Shown piece after piece: positions 22,647 through 33,066 of a stretch of 48,433 nucleotides of DNA. The position numbers were made by a program, and so were the translations under genes. Source of the stretch: Schoenoplectus triqueter (taxonomy: Eukaryota; Streptophyta; Magnoliopsida; Poales; Cyperaceae). The stretch's first letter is position 1. The number at the start of each line of letters is the position of its first letter. The notes beneath the pieces were generated by a model. It saw nothing but the letters and a program-made list of their open reading frames with translations. It ran no database searches and was not told where the DNA came from. The stretch spans positions 1 to 48,433 of the forward strand of contig CAXKVV010001349.1 in the NCBI GenBank assembly GCA_964058805.1. Direction: 5' to 3'.

Positions 22647-24980
22647 ATGGCTTTCTTCTTTGCTGTCATTTTTTTGTGTTTAACCAATTTCTCTTCAGCA
22701 AAAGACACACTTCTCCCCGGTGAGTTTCTCTATCCAAATCAGAGCCTTGTATCAATAAATGGCTTGTTTCAGTTCGGTTTCATCGACTCGGGTAATGATA
22801 ATTACTATGTAGGCATTTGGTTAACCACTGAGGAAACTGAAAATGATCAAGTCCAATTGTTGCCACTGGTTTTGAACTATGCGGTAGATGTTGTGTGGGC
22901 AGCAAATACAGACAATCTGATTACCGAACTTCAATTTTCTGAAGTGAGTCTGTCACAAAATGGAACCTTGGTCTTAACCCAATCTCAGTCCCTTATTTGG
23001 TCATCAAATGCACAGCAAACTAAACCAAATTCTACAAAGCTAGTTATCCTTGATACTGGAAATCTTGTTTTGCAAGTCCAATCAAATTTATCAAAAGTGA
23101 TATGGCAGAGTTTTGACTATCCGACCAATACTTGGCTCCCCGGAGCACGGCTCGGTTTTGGTACCATAAATGGAGATAACATTGGGCTATCTTTAACTTC
23201 TTCAAAAACCTCTAGTGACCCCTCACCTGGGGTGTATTCTTTTGAAATATACCAAACTAGTGGCATCTGGGGATTTATTGTAACCCAAACAGAAAACAAT
23301 ACCCAATATTTTGGTACTTTTCCCACTTGGATTAGTATTCAACAGCATGATAATTTGGTAACATTTAATGATACCAATGGAGAACTGACATACATACGGT
23401 TGGATAGTTATGGAATTGTGTTCATATTCCGATCAAAAAACAATGAATATTACTGGTTAACAACCGGTCGGAGTTGCTTGCTATATGGGGTTCAAGGCTT
23501 TTGTGGACCTTTTGGCATGTGTTTAAGTGAGGGTCCGGACTATTCATGCAAATGTCCATATGGTTTCCATCCTGCTTCTTCCGATGTATATTCTAGTGTT
23601 AATTTTAGTGCAGGATGTACAAGAAATGTGTCATTGAGTTGCAACAGCATTTATGCCAGATCAAATGACACATTTACTTTGATCAATAACCTTTATAAAT
23701 TGCCAGATAACTCTCAGTATTTGGGAGTTAAAAGTGAGGAAGAATGTGAAAGTGCATGTCAAAGCAATTGCTCTTGCACTGCTTATGCTTCTGGTTCAGG
23801 ATGCAATCTTTGGTACGGTGACCTGATGAATGCAATTGTACGTGATGATGAATTGAGTGGTGAATTCATATACATCCGCATGGGGTTATCTGATGCTGAA
23901 GCTAAAAAAAATCACTACATCAAGTTTGTAGCCCTGATAGGAGGCGGACTTGTGGCCGTCCTGTTTGTTTTTCTAATACTTTTGTGGAGATTTAAAAGAG
24001 TACACAATGTGGAATCACTGAATTCTAATGATCACATAATCAAGGCTTTCTCTTATTACCAGATCAAAAGAGCAACAAAGAATTTCTCCACCAAGCTTGG
24101 TCAAGGAGGATTTGGAATTGTTTTCAAGGGGTTATTATTAGATTCTACAAATGTAGCCGTGAAAAAACTCAAGATTGCAGGACAAGAAGAGAAGCAATTT
24201 CGAACTGAAGTGCAGACTATTGGACTGATTCAGCATGCAAACATCTTGGGGCTCCTTGGTTTTTGCGCTGAAGGCACCAATAGACTGTTGGTTTATGAAT
24301 ACATGTCAAATGGTTCTTTGGATTCCCATATCTTTTCTAGCAGTTCTAATGTATTAAGCTGGCAAGCCCGTTATGAAATTGCTCTTGGAACTGCAAAGGG
24401 ATTAGCCTATTTGCACGAAGAATGCAGGGATTGCATCATCCACTGTGACATTAAGCCTGAGAACGTGCTTCTAGATAAAGATTTTTCCCCCAAAATTGCT
24501 GACTTTGGCATGGCAAAACTTATTGGCCGAGACTATAGCCGAGTATTGACGACGACAAGAGGAACTGTTGGTTACTTGGCACCCGAATGGATCCTGGGAC
24601 AACCAATCACACAAAAGGCAGATGTCTACAGTTTTGGTATGCTGCTCCTTGAGGTTATATCAGGGAAAAAAAATTCAGAAAGATTGAGCAACACAAAATA
24701 TCCGTACTTTCCTCTTTATGCTACTGTTAAAATTAATGAAGGCCAGGTTTTATGCCTGCTAGATGAAAGGCTAGCAGGAAATGTGAATGTAATCGAACTG
24801 ATACGAGCATGTAAGGTCGCTGGCTGGTGCATTCAGGATTCAGAAGCAAGTCGACCATCTATGGGAAAAGTTGTACTAATGCTCCAAGGCATCATAAGTG
24901 TCGGCATTCCTCCTATTCCAAAGACCCTTCAAAATCTCACAGATGCTGTGGATTCATATTTTAATTCTGACGAAAGCTGA
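22647..24980 (+). CDS. G-type lectin S-receptor-like Ser/Thr kinase, SD-2b (array copy 4)
   Basis: Intact single-exon gene of 777 residues. Signal peptide about 1-19; B-lectin domain begins 'DTLLPGEFLYPNQSL' and includes 'VVWAANTDN' and 'VIWQSFDYPTNTWLPGA'. An S-locus glycoprotein region and EGF-like 'CGPFGMC' near 286 follow. The PAN region includes 'CESACQSNCSCTAYASGSGC'. The membrane segment is about 425-447. The kinase has glycine loop GQGGFG from 485, Lys506, HCD with Asp601, DFG 619-621 and APE 645-647. Like copy 2 it is non-RD (HCD). It probably acts at the plasma membrane, sensing an unknown ligand. It differs from copy 2 by a longer lectin part and by IFSSSSN against LFKEGSN in the kinase, so the two may read different signals. 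It lies about 10 kb after pseudogene 3 on the same strand. Its PAN and lectin text is closest to pseudogene 1. Confidence 0.95.
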   Translation: MAFFFAVIFLCLTNFSSAKDTLLPGEFLYPNQSLVSINGLFQFGFIDSGNDNYYVGIWLTTEETENDQVQLLPLVLNYAVDVVWAANTDNLITELQFSEVSLSQNGTLVLTQSQSLIWSSNAQQTKPNSTKLVILDTGNLVLQVQSNLSKVIWQSFDYPTNTWLPGARLGFGTINGDNIGLSLTSSKTSSDPSPGVYSFEIYQTSGIWGFIVTQTENNTQYFGTFPTWISIQQHDNLVTFNDTNGELTYIRLDSYGIVFIFRSKNNEYYWLTTGRSCLLYGVQGFCGPFGMCLSEGPDYSCKCPYGFHPASSDVYSSVNFSAGCTRNVSLSCNSIYARSNDTFTLINNLYKLPDNSQYLGVKSEEECESACQSNCSCTAYASGSGCNLWYGDLMNAIVRDDELSGEFIYIRMGLSDAEAKKNHYIKFVALIGGGLVAVLFVFLILLWRFKRVHNVESLNSNDHIIKAFSYYQIKRATKNFSTKLGQGGFGIVFKGLLLDSTNVAVKKLKIAGQEEKQFRTEVQTIGLIQHANILGLLGFCAEGTNRLLVYEYMSNGSLDSHIFSSSSNVLSWQARYEIALGTAKGLAYLHEECRDCIIHCDIKPENVLLDKDFSPKIADFGMAKLIGRDYSRVLTTTRGTVGYLAPEWILGQPITQKADVYSFGMLLLEVISGKKNSERLSNTKYPYFPLYATVKINEGQVLCLLDERLAGNVNVIELIRACKVAGWCIQDSEASRPSMGKVVLMLQGIISVGIPPIPKTLQNLTDAVDSYFNSDES

Positions 24981-26799
24981 GCACTGATATTAGGTGACTG
25001 TAAATTTTTTTTGCATATTTCACAATTAAATCAATCAGCATGGTAGCAAGGGCAGAGCCTAGAATTTTGGATTTGTTCTATTAGATTATTTCACTACTTC
25101 AGTCCGCTGTGTGTTCAGTTTTCAAAGTTTCTCTTTATATTATTATTTTCTTGTAAATTCTGTTTGTGATTTCCTTAGTTTTGCACATTCTTCGTGTAAT
25201 TTCCTTTGCTGTAACACTATTTTAGTTTTAATGGATTTCAATGCTTAGAGATTTGTTAAACTTTTGAATTAAGAAGCATCCTTTAGACTTTAGGCTCTAC
25301 TAGAAAGGTGAACATGATTAATTTTTTTTAAAGCATTTTAAGTTTTTTTTTTCTTTTGAGAACCAGCTTAGACATCCATTTCATCTCAAAAAAAGTTCAT
25401 TTTTTCTTTTTCCCTGAATACCCGGAATACCACTGAATACGTAAGAAAGTAATATAAATATAACACTACTGAAGGGTTAAGAATATGATATCAATTTTTG
25501 TCTTGATAAGTTTAATACCTACAAATTTGGACCTAAAACTTTATAAAGAAAATAAAAAGACAAAAAAGACCTTCATTCAAGAAAGATAAATAATTACAAT
25601 TTACTCCCTTAAAATTGTCAAAATGCACATGTCTAAAAACACGCATTCCAAATAATCCTAACATTTTTATTTTCTCTCAATAAGAGTTAAAACGACAACA
25701 TTGAAATGATACGATTATTTTCATCAAATCAATTAAAAAAAATGCATTCATATAGCTTACCAATGCAAAAGTGACCCTATTGGCCCACCTAATTTTAACG
25801 TCTTGAGCGTTATCCAACAAATACTAAGACTAAAAAGCTTGAGCACCTAATTTTAACGTCTTAACTTAGCTTGGTCTTCTTCAAACAATCAAACGACTAT
25901 CAATCGAGACCTTCCAGACCTCGAATCTATGGACTCTGGACATGGCATTCAAATTATTGCCTAATTTCAAACCAAAAAACTTATTTATCGCAAAAGAAAC
26001 CAACATAAATATACATGAAAAAAGAACAGAGAAAATTTAGCTAATATACATTTCAAAAAGATAGACATGGTATTCAGCAGAACTTTCGTGAGATAGATTT
26101 TCTTCAGAAAGGGCATGATCCACAAAGAGAAACTGACAATAAACAATTAGAACCATATGCCAAAATTTCAGCATAACAATTGGATGGTAGAAAACTGGTA
26201 GAATAGCAATGACCAACAATAATGGATTTATTACTTAGCATGATAGGATGTAATAGTATACGGAGAAAAAATAACACCCCTACCAGAAAGAAAGAGGGAG
26301 TATATCCCTAAGAAAAAAGGCTAAAAGGGAGGGCTTGAGGAGGTGAGGGGTAGAGAGGTCAAAGAGAGGGAGAAAAATGATCTTTAATTTTACGTGCAAG
26401 TTTAAATTGGAGGAGTTTACAAAATGTGAGAGGAGGTGAGAAGGATTTAAATAATCATCTATTCATTTCTTCATAATTCTTTCACCTTTCACCTCCAATT
26501 TGAAGGTTAAAAACTTAATCCACTGGTAGCACCTTTGTCCTAGATAAAAAAGGAAAAGTTGAAGGAGAAGCTCAAAAAAGCTACATGCAAGTCAACTAAG
26601 AACAAAAATTCAGTCGCAAACCAGCAAAAAATAACCAAAAAGCAACTGACGATCTGAAAGACACTGGATACTGCAGTTGGGGAGGTATCAGATATATGAA
26701 GGGAATTTTTACTTAACGACCTTATTATTAAATAAATATACGCTAATAATTTAAGAACTAATAGCCTAAGAGTTTTTACATATATGATCTAATTAAAGA
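24981..26799. other. 3' flank of copy 4 and spacer
   Basis: No gene recognised. The phrase CACCTAATTTTAACGTCTT occurs twice (about 25787 and 25845). The stretch near 25049 (GGGCAGAGCCTAGAATTTTGG) resembles a hAT-like end, but its partner was not found. Confidence 0.35.
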
Positions 26800-26964
26800 C
26801 TGTAAGTTCAACTCATATCATTTAAACTTTAATTTTTTTTTTATCTAATAACTGACCGTATCATATTGAGGCTAAAGGACATGAGTTCAACTTATGCCAT
26901 TCAGTTTTAAGTTAAAGGTGTGAGTTCAATTTATACTTTTTAACTTAATTATATATATATATAT

Positions 26965-27373
26965 AGTAAATCTACGGTGAGGTTAAGCTCACGGAAGATC
27001 TCCGTGAGCGCTTAGCTCAAAAAATATATTAAATGATTTCTAAATTTTGATTTTTCAATTTCATTAAATTCTTCATATTGAAATCTTGTGGGTACAAAAG
27101 TTTGGAATGTTTCGAGTTTTCTAAGTCGCTCTTTTTAATTTTTGACAATCAGCTCAAAAAATAATAATAAAATATTCAATGTTTGTATATTATTTAAAAA
27201 AATTAAAAAGAGTGATTTAGAAAACTCAAAACATCTCAAATTTTTGCACCCCATAAGATTTCAATATGAAGAATTTAATGAGATTGAAAAATCAAAATTT
27301 GGAGATCATTTGGTATATTTTTTGAGCTAAACTCACAGAGGTCTTCCGTGAGCTTAAGCTCACCGTAGATTTA

Positions 27374-27375
<2 letters not shown>
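26965..27375. mobile_element. foldback element, 411 bp
   Basis: Left end AGTAAATCTACGGTGAG and right end CTCACCGTAGATTTACT are perfect inverted repeats. The arms continue through ATTTTGATTTTTCAAT and TTCATATTGAAATCTT to a centre near 27160. It sits between TA and CT microsatellites, so no target duplication can be read. Partial relatives occur at 46802-46905 and from 48241 to the window end. Confidence 0.75.
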
Positions 27376-27412
<37 letters not shown>

Positions 27413-27414
<2 letters not shown>

Positions 27415-27909
27415 CTAGCAATATACCCGTGCGTTGCAGCAGACTCTTTTATTTAAACATGAAAACATTATAAATTCACCAAATTATAGAGAAAATCTAT
27501 AATAAGAATAAGATTTAATTTTGGATGAGATTTTCTGCACAATATGAGTTAATGATTCATGGTGCTTATGGTAAGAAAAGTGAATTACTCCGGCATATAT
27601 TATCATCATTAATTTCTTACTAAACATGTACAAAATTACTAATCATAGCGCATACCTTAAACCTTAAATCAAATTTTTATATCATAACATAAATAGAAAG
27701 ATATTGAGTATTCTAATTTATAAATCATGTGCATAAATGAAAATAATAGTATAGATGGGAAAGAAATGGAGAGAAAGAGGAGATCAATGGACACGATTAT
27801 ATACATTTGATCAACCAAAAATAGATATTATCCATGGGATAAAATAGGTATAATAAAAAAATACCATGACAAAAAATAGACCCTCCAATTCTTAGCTACT
27901 TTATATAAT
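27413..27909. repeat. dispersed repeat, tandem copy 1
   Basis: Starts TACTAGCAATATACCCG followed by TGCGTTGCAGCAGACTC and ends ..CTTAGCTACTTTATATAATA. It matches copy 2 (27910-28370) along most of its length, including GGGAAAGAAATGGAGAGAAA and ATTATCCATGG/ATTATCCGTC. This is a common kind of plant repeat ('ACCCGTGCGTTGC'), but I cannot assign its class with confidence. Confidence 0.6.
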
Positions 27910-28370
27910 ACAAGCTATATACCCGCGCGTTGCAGCAGACTCTTTTATTTAAATATTAAAATATTATAAGATAAAAAATTCACATTTATCTAATATTAAA
28001 TTATAAATTTACTAAATTATAGAAAAAACCTATAATAAAGACTATATTTAATCTTGAATGAGATTTTTGCACAATAAGAGTTAATGATTCATGATTTTTA
28101 TGGCAAAAATAAATAAATTATTCTAACATATATTATCACCATTAATTTCTTATCAAATATGCACAAGGTTGCTAAATAAAAAAATAATATTATGGAAATA
28201 ATAGTATATAAGGGAAAGAAATGGAGAGAAAGAGGGGATCAATGGATGTGATCACATACGTTCGATCAACCAAAAATAAATATTATCCGTCTAATTGAGG
28301 GATAAAATGGGTATGATAAAAAATGGACTCTCCAATTCTTAGATGCTTTATATAATAGTATAAAAGTATA
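27910..28370. repeat. dispersed repeat, tandem copy 2
   Basis: Starts ACAAGCTATATACCCGCGCG and ends ..CTTAGATGCTTTATATAATA, directly after copy 1. A stretch of copy 1 (around 27650-27740) is missing here, so the copies have diverged or arrived separately. Confidence 0.6.
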
Positions 28371-28869
28371 GATATTTATGTTATACATGTAGATTTTTGA
28401 TCAGTTTTTTGGATTATATTTAAATGTCTAAATCATAATTTTCTATTAAAAATTAAGCTCATTTGAAGTTTGAATTATTCGTTCGTAAATTATTGAATTT
28501 CTCAAATTAATTTATTTTATCTGTGATTTTTATATATGCATGATTTAAAAATATTTAAATATTTATTCATTTGATTTTTAAATATTTTAAATTTTAATTA
28601 TTAAAAAAAATTACAATGACATAAATGATATATATGTTAATAAATAATCTTAATAATTAAAATTTTCAAAAATATCTTAAATATTTTTATATATGACGAG
28701 CAGAATTTTTTTAAATCACATATAAAAATAATATAATGTAATAGAATTTCACCATAATTTATCAAAAATAATTTAAACTTCAAATAGACATAACTTTTGA
28801 TAAGAAATTCCAATTTGAACGTTTAAATATAATCTGAAAAAATTGTGAAAATATCTAGATATATATAAT
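28371..28869. other. A+T-rich spacer inside the composite region
   Basis: The sequence contains ATCATAATTTTCTATTAAAAATTAAGC.. and a loosely mirrored copy near 28790, so another decayed foldback is possible. No gene. Confidence 0.3.
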
Positions 28870-29369
28870 ATAAACTTATATATAGTTAAACTAAAAAGTT
28901 TGAGATAAACTCACATCTTTAAAACTGAAGGGCGTGAGTTGAACTCATATTCTTTAATCTTGATATGATGCGATCAGTTATCAGACAAAAAAAATAGAGT
29001 TTGAAGGGCGTGCTCATGCCCTTTAGATTTTTTTTGGTAAATAAAATAAAAAATAGGGAAGCGGCATGATTTCAGTGAAAATATACACTCATAGCCAGAC
29101 ACGAGTTTCAAGCTGGAATCAAATTTGAAACTCGGTTTCAATTTTGTTTTTTTACAAAATTTTGATGTTTTGATTAATTTTTTTTTTGAAACTTCTCCAA
29201 ACATATGTTATATAGAATTCAAGAATATTGTTATATATTTAATAATCAATTAAATTTTGATGGTTCTTCTTAATAATTTTTTATATTGGTTAATTAGTGT
29301 ATTTATAATTTCTTCTTGTAGCAAAACAATGGTTTTTGTATTGAATTAATTTTAATGTTGACATTACAG

Positions 29370-31447
29370 ATATGAAATCCTGACAGAGAACCTTCTAGAT
29401 CCAGCTCATCTTCCATACGCACATTACGGTATACTCGGTCTTAGGAAGCGGGAAGATCCGGGAAGATCAGTTTCTAATGCTTCTATCATAACAGTTACTC
29501 GTATTATTTTTACTTTATTTTGCATGCATAAAACTAGAATCACCGCTGTCAAACCGGGGCATATTTATCTTTAAATGTCTAATGCTCGGATTATCATTGG
29601 TCTCATACTCACCTTTTTATGCATTTGACAGTGCTGTACTATACAAAATCCTATCACATCTCCTGGAACTAATATTTCATATTGGATCAATTACGTCTCA
29701 CTATGTGGACTAAATATGATTTGTTCATCCATTCACAGTCTAAAGTGACAGAGAAGGAGGTACCCCACTTGAGATAATAATAGAGAAATCAGATATAAGT
29801 GGATTCGATGCAGGACACTATAGGTTCATTGCTCCATGTGTTATATATTTTACAGTCTTCAAAAACTTCACAGTAAGTTCGAATGCAACACATTATTATA
29901 TATTTACTTTTTTACCATTACAGATTGCAAAACTTCACTGTAAGCTCAAATTACAAATCATGTTTCCAATTTGTTGGAAAAATAAAAGGAAAAGATGTAC
30001 AAGATTTCATTGAATTTCAGTTGGCCCTCGACTTTGAAACTAGCATTAATGTGATGCCAAATGTGTTCACCTCGTGCTAAAGTATGAATCATGTATGTTT
30101 TTGAATTATGGTTTTACGCCAAATAATTTGCATTTTAAAACGGTGGACCATGCTGCTAATTTAAAATTTTGACCATCCTTTGTTTTTTTCCTCAGGATAA
30201 TGCCAGTACAGCTGGTCAGAATGCAGAGAAATTTAAGACCATCTTGCTTTGTGTACCAGTTAGTCCTGGAAAGAGCAGGGTTATAAGTATTGCTACATGG
30301 AACTTTGCTAAGTTAATAGATAAGTTTATCCCACGATGGTACCATCATATAGTTTTTAATCTTGTCATAGATTCAGATCTTTATCTTCTCCATCTGGAGG
30401 TAAGAACATTTTTCTTAAAAGTTCTTACTTCTTAGGAACCTGTACGTACCATCATTTTCTGGCGCAAGTAAAAGAATATTATCACTAAAACAAATACACT
30501 AATAATTGAAATATTATTCATTGATTCCAATTTGCAAGTACCTTTGTTACTAAGTATAATACAACTTAATATAATTTTGTAATAATTTTGTTTGTTTCTT
30601 CCGAAATCTGATGAAAATTGTCAAATTTCAGGAACAAAAGCTTGCCTCCAAGGGCATTTCAAATTGGCACAAAGTTTGCTATGTGCCAACACAATCGGAT
30701 GCAATGGTTGTTGCATTTAGATCATGGTTAAGAAAATACTCGAACAATAAGGTTATTTGGAGGGATGAACATTTGTCACTCCTTCATGCTTCCCCATTTA
30801 GGGAACAACTCATGGACAGGTATACTATTTAGAAAAAGTGTTTTAATTCAGTGGGATTTTTAAGCACACTCTTAATTTTAATTTTTCTGTTAGTCTTGTT
30901 GATGACTTCTTTTTAGTTTTGAAAATTATGCCACTCGTATGAATCATAAATACTTTCCTATATACTTGAAATTAATGCTCCAATATAATTTTTCAGATAT
31001 TCTGATGCCGATCACATTAATTTTTTGTATGGCTCCAATATATAGTTTCCATCATCAGGCAGTAATTTATTAATTACTGAATAATTTCCAACATATTATA
31101 ATATTATCATCAAAATTATTTTCACATTTTCTAGATATTGGTCGCATGTTGATCACTGCAAAAGTTGCAGTCGAGCCCTAAGAACACTGAAAGCCATAAG
31201 GATATCTCTGCAAGTCGTCTCAATAGCACTCACTGGCGATCTTGCTGCTGCAAACCCTAGCATAATCTCAAATATAACAAAGGCCACCATTGTCGCTATT
31301 GTTGTCATGTCTTTTGTTGTTTCTCATTGGTTATCCCGATTTATTCATAAAACATTCTACTATCATGATTACAACCATGCTACCGTATCGAATAATGTTA
31401 TGGGAACAATATTTGGTGCTTTGGGGAATGTTGTATTTTCTCTTTAG
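29370..31447 (+). pseudogene. C-terminal half of a pheophorbide a oxygenase/PTC52-type Rieske oxygenase gene
   Basis: Homology blocks in order: from 29370 ('[20 protein letters not shown]'), about 29743-29875 ('EGGTPLEIIIEKSDISGFDA', 'FIAPCVIYF'), exon 30196-30399 ('LLCVPVSPGKSRV', 'IDSDLYLLHLE'), exon 30632-30819 ('NWHKVCYVPTQSDAMVVAFR', 'PFREQLMDR') and exon 31135-31447. The last encodes 'YWSHVDHCKSCSRAL', two hydrophobic segments and 'FYYHDYNHA', then TAG. The last three exons join cleanly; AGG/A..TAT at the final junction restores Arg-Tyr. Family members are chloroplast Rieske mono-oxygenases acting on chlorophyll intermediates. The part seen is the iron-binding and C-terminal part; the N-terminal Rieske centre and transit peptide are absent, and the sequence upstream is repeats. 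The junctions between the first blocks lack clean splice signals and a TAA lies in the likely frame near 29741. I call it a 5'-truncated pseudogene; a distant 5' part is less likely. Confidence 0.8.
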
Positions 31448-31857
31448 AAGTGATATATGAACCTGCATGTTAGTTTTCTTTATCATGTTTTGCACGTGTT
31501 TTGCGTCGGAAATGCTTCTAATTTGTGTCTGTAGTTTTTCTTTGAGTCCGTTATTTGGCTGGAACAGTTGGATGTGTCTGTTTGTTTTTCTAATTTGGTT
31601 TGATCTCTATTATTGTCTGTATAAGAGTAAGAGTTGCTGATAAATTTGATACTCTTCAATTAAAAATGACTAACGTATCCAAAATATTGTGGTCGTTTTA
31701 ATCACTCTTTCTTGCTGAAAAAAAAATGCCGTTCTCTATCTGTACCAGTACTGTTGCGGAACTGCAATTCTACTGTGCACAACAGTTTTTTGTCGAATTA
31801 CCTATGTTTTGGTTCAATTGCCCATCACTTTTCAAAACTCTTCAGATAAGTGAAAAT
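31448..31857. other. 3' flank of the oxygenase fragment
   Basis: Probable old 3' UTR (T-rich, 31448-31700), no other feature. Confidence 0.35.
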
Positions 31858-31866
31858 TAATAATTT

Positions 31867-32242
31867 GGGAAGGGATCCTTGACAATGGGTTATTTTGACA
31901 ATTTTGACAATGAATCATCAAATAAATATGAAAAAAAATATTAAAAAAAATTGTATAGATATGTTTTTCTACTTATAGATTGACAGTGATTAAAATTTTA
32001 TATAATTTCATTATTATTTGCTAGTCTATCAAATACCATCAAAATATTATGCACTTTGTAAAAATTTCAATTTAACAATCTTTGATAGACTATTAAATGA
32101 TAATGAAATTGCATGAAATTTAAATCACTATCAATATATACATAAAAGAACATATCTATAAGATTTTCTCTATTTTTAAATTTTGTTCGTATTTATTTAA
32201 AAATTTATTGTCAAGATAACCATTATCAAGTGATCCTTTCCC
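31867..32242. mobile_element. Mutator-like foldback MITE, 376 bp
   Basis: Perfect 9-bp target duplication TAATAATTT at 31858-31866 and 32243-32251. Ends GGGAAGGGATCCTTGACAA and TATCAAGTGATCCTTTCCC are inverted repeats, and pairing continues through GATATGTT..TATAGATTGACAGTGATT to a centre near 32050. A 9-bp duplication is the Mutator hallmark. No coding capacity. Confidence 0.82.
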
Positions 32243-32251
32243 TAATAATTT

Positions 32252-32558
32252 TGTGTGTGATAAAATATTCTTCATTGTACACTTATCCCAAAGAGGATAA
32301 TCAAATTTTTAAAAATGATGTACAAACAAACATTGAATATTTTAGTGATCCTTTCGGCCTTTGTGCTGTGGAGTTCATGTCAAAATTTAGCCCGATCCGA
32401 CGAACGGATCAAAAATTACACCACTTTTTGTGAAGCATGCGCAAGACTTGATTAACATCATGAGTTATTGATTGGTTTGCTCTTGATTAACATCATGATT
32501 GGTTTGCACAGAACATATCAATTGCAATCATAGGAAATATTCAGTTATTGATTGGTTT
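32252..32558. other. sequence left of the Copia LTR
   Basis: Could be internal Copia leader, since the element is on the minus strand. The phrase GTTATTGATTGGTTTGCTCT occurs at about 32464 and 32543 with a partial third copy between (ATCATGATTGGTTTGC), so it has been locally duplicated. Confidence 0.35.
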
Positions 32559-33066
32559 GCTCTGATACCAAATGTTAAATATTCTTTTCGTTGGGATCTT
32601 TCATAATTAATTATGAACAATTCAATTAATATCCCAAAGATCACCAATACTGAATATTTCACAAACAAAACTTGATATGATTTGTTGCTTAATATGACAT
32701 ACCTTGATTAACAGCGGAAGATATAATGACTGCCATCTTCTTTCTTCTGATTTCTGACGGTTGCTATTCTTCTCAGAATTCAGTTTCTCTCTCTAACCCT
32801 AATTCTTTATGCGTTTCTTGATGGAGAAGAATGCGACTCTTGGCGGGGAGAGAGAGGACCCAATCCTTGATTATATAACATTTAACTATAAATCTGGTAC
32901 GTCCATCATATACCAATTCAACGTTTTAGATTAATCACAGATCTAATGCTCTAATTACAGAACGATCTATTTATGACTTAATTAATCGGGTCACATTAAT
33001 ATTAGAAACTGCAAAACGTTAAAATTAAATGAGATATTTGCAGTTTCTAATAGCAGATTTCTAACA
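32559..33066 (-). mobile_element. Copia-type LTR with primer-binding site
   Basis: LTR at 32573-33066 (494 bp) begins TGTTAAATATTC and ends ATTTCTAACA as written on the plus strand. Next to it, GCTCTGATACCA (32559-32570) is the reverse of TGGTATCAGAGC, the initiator-tRNA-Met primer-binding site of plant Copia elements, so the element reads on the minus strand. No second LTR or pol is seen. A perfect 15-bp inverted repeat (33001-33015 and 33037-33051, ATTAGAAACTGCAAA) lies near the LTR start. Confidence 0.65.

Larger units (their letters stand above)
26800..29030. repeat. composite region bracketed by inverted repeats
   Basis: About 26810-26960 and, in reverse complement, about 28870-29030 share TCTAATAACTGACCGTATCA / TCTGATAACTGATCGCATCA, then GAGTTCAACT, CATTCAGTTTTAA and TTTTTAACTTAA. 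Between them lie the 26965 foldback element and two tandem copies of a third repeat. The arms could be ends of one larger element or two inverted copies of a dispersed repeat. Confidence 0.5.

Noticed and set aside
25045..25090. GGGCAGAGCCTAGAATTTTGG as a hAT-like end
   Set aside because: Only one end visible, no duplication.
27413..28370. Possible CRISPR-like or satellite array
   Set aside because: Only two long diverged copies; this is a dispersed plant repeat.
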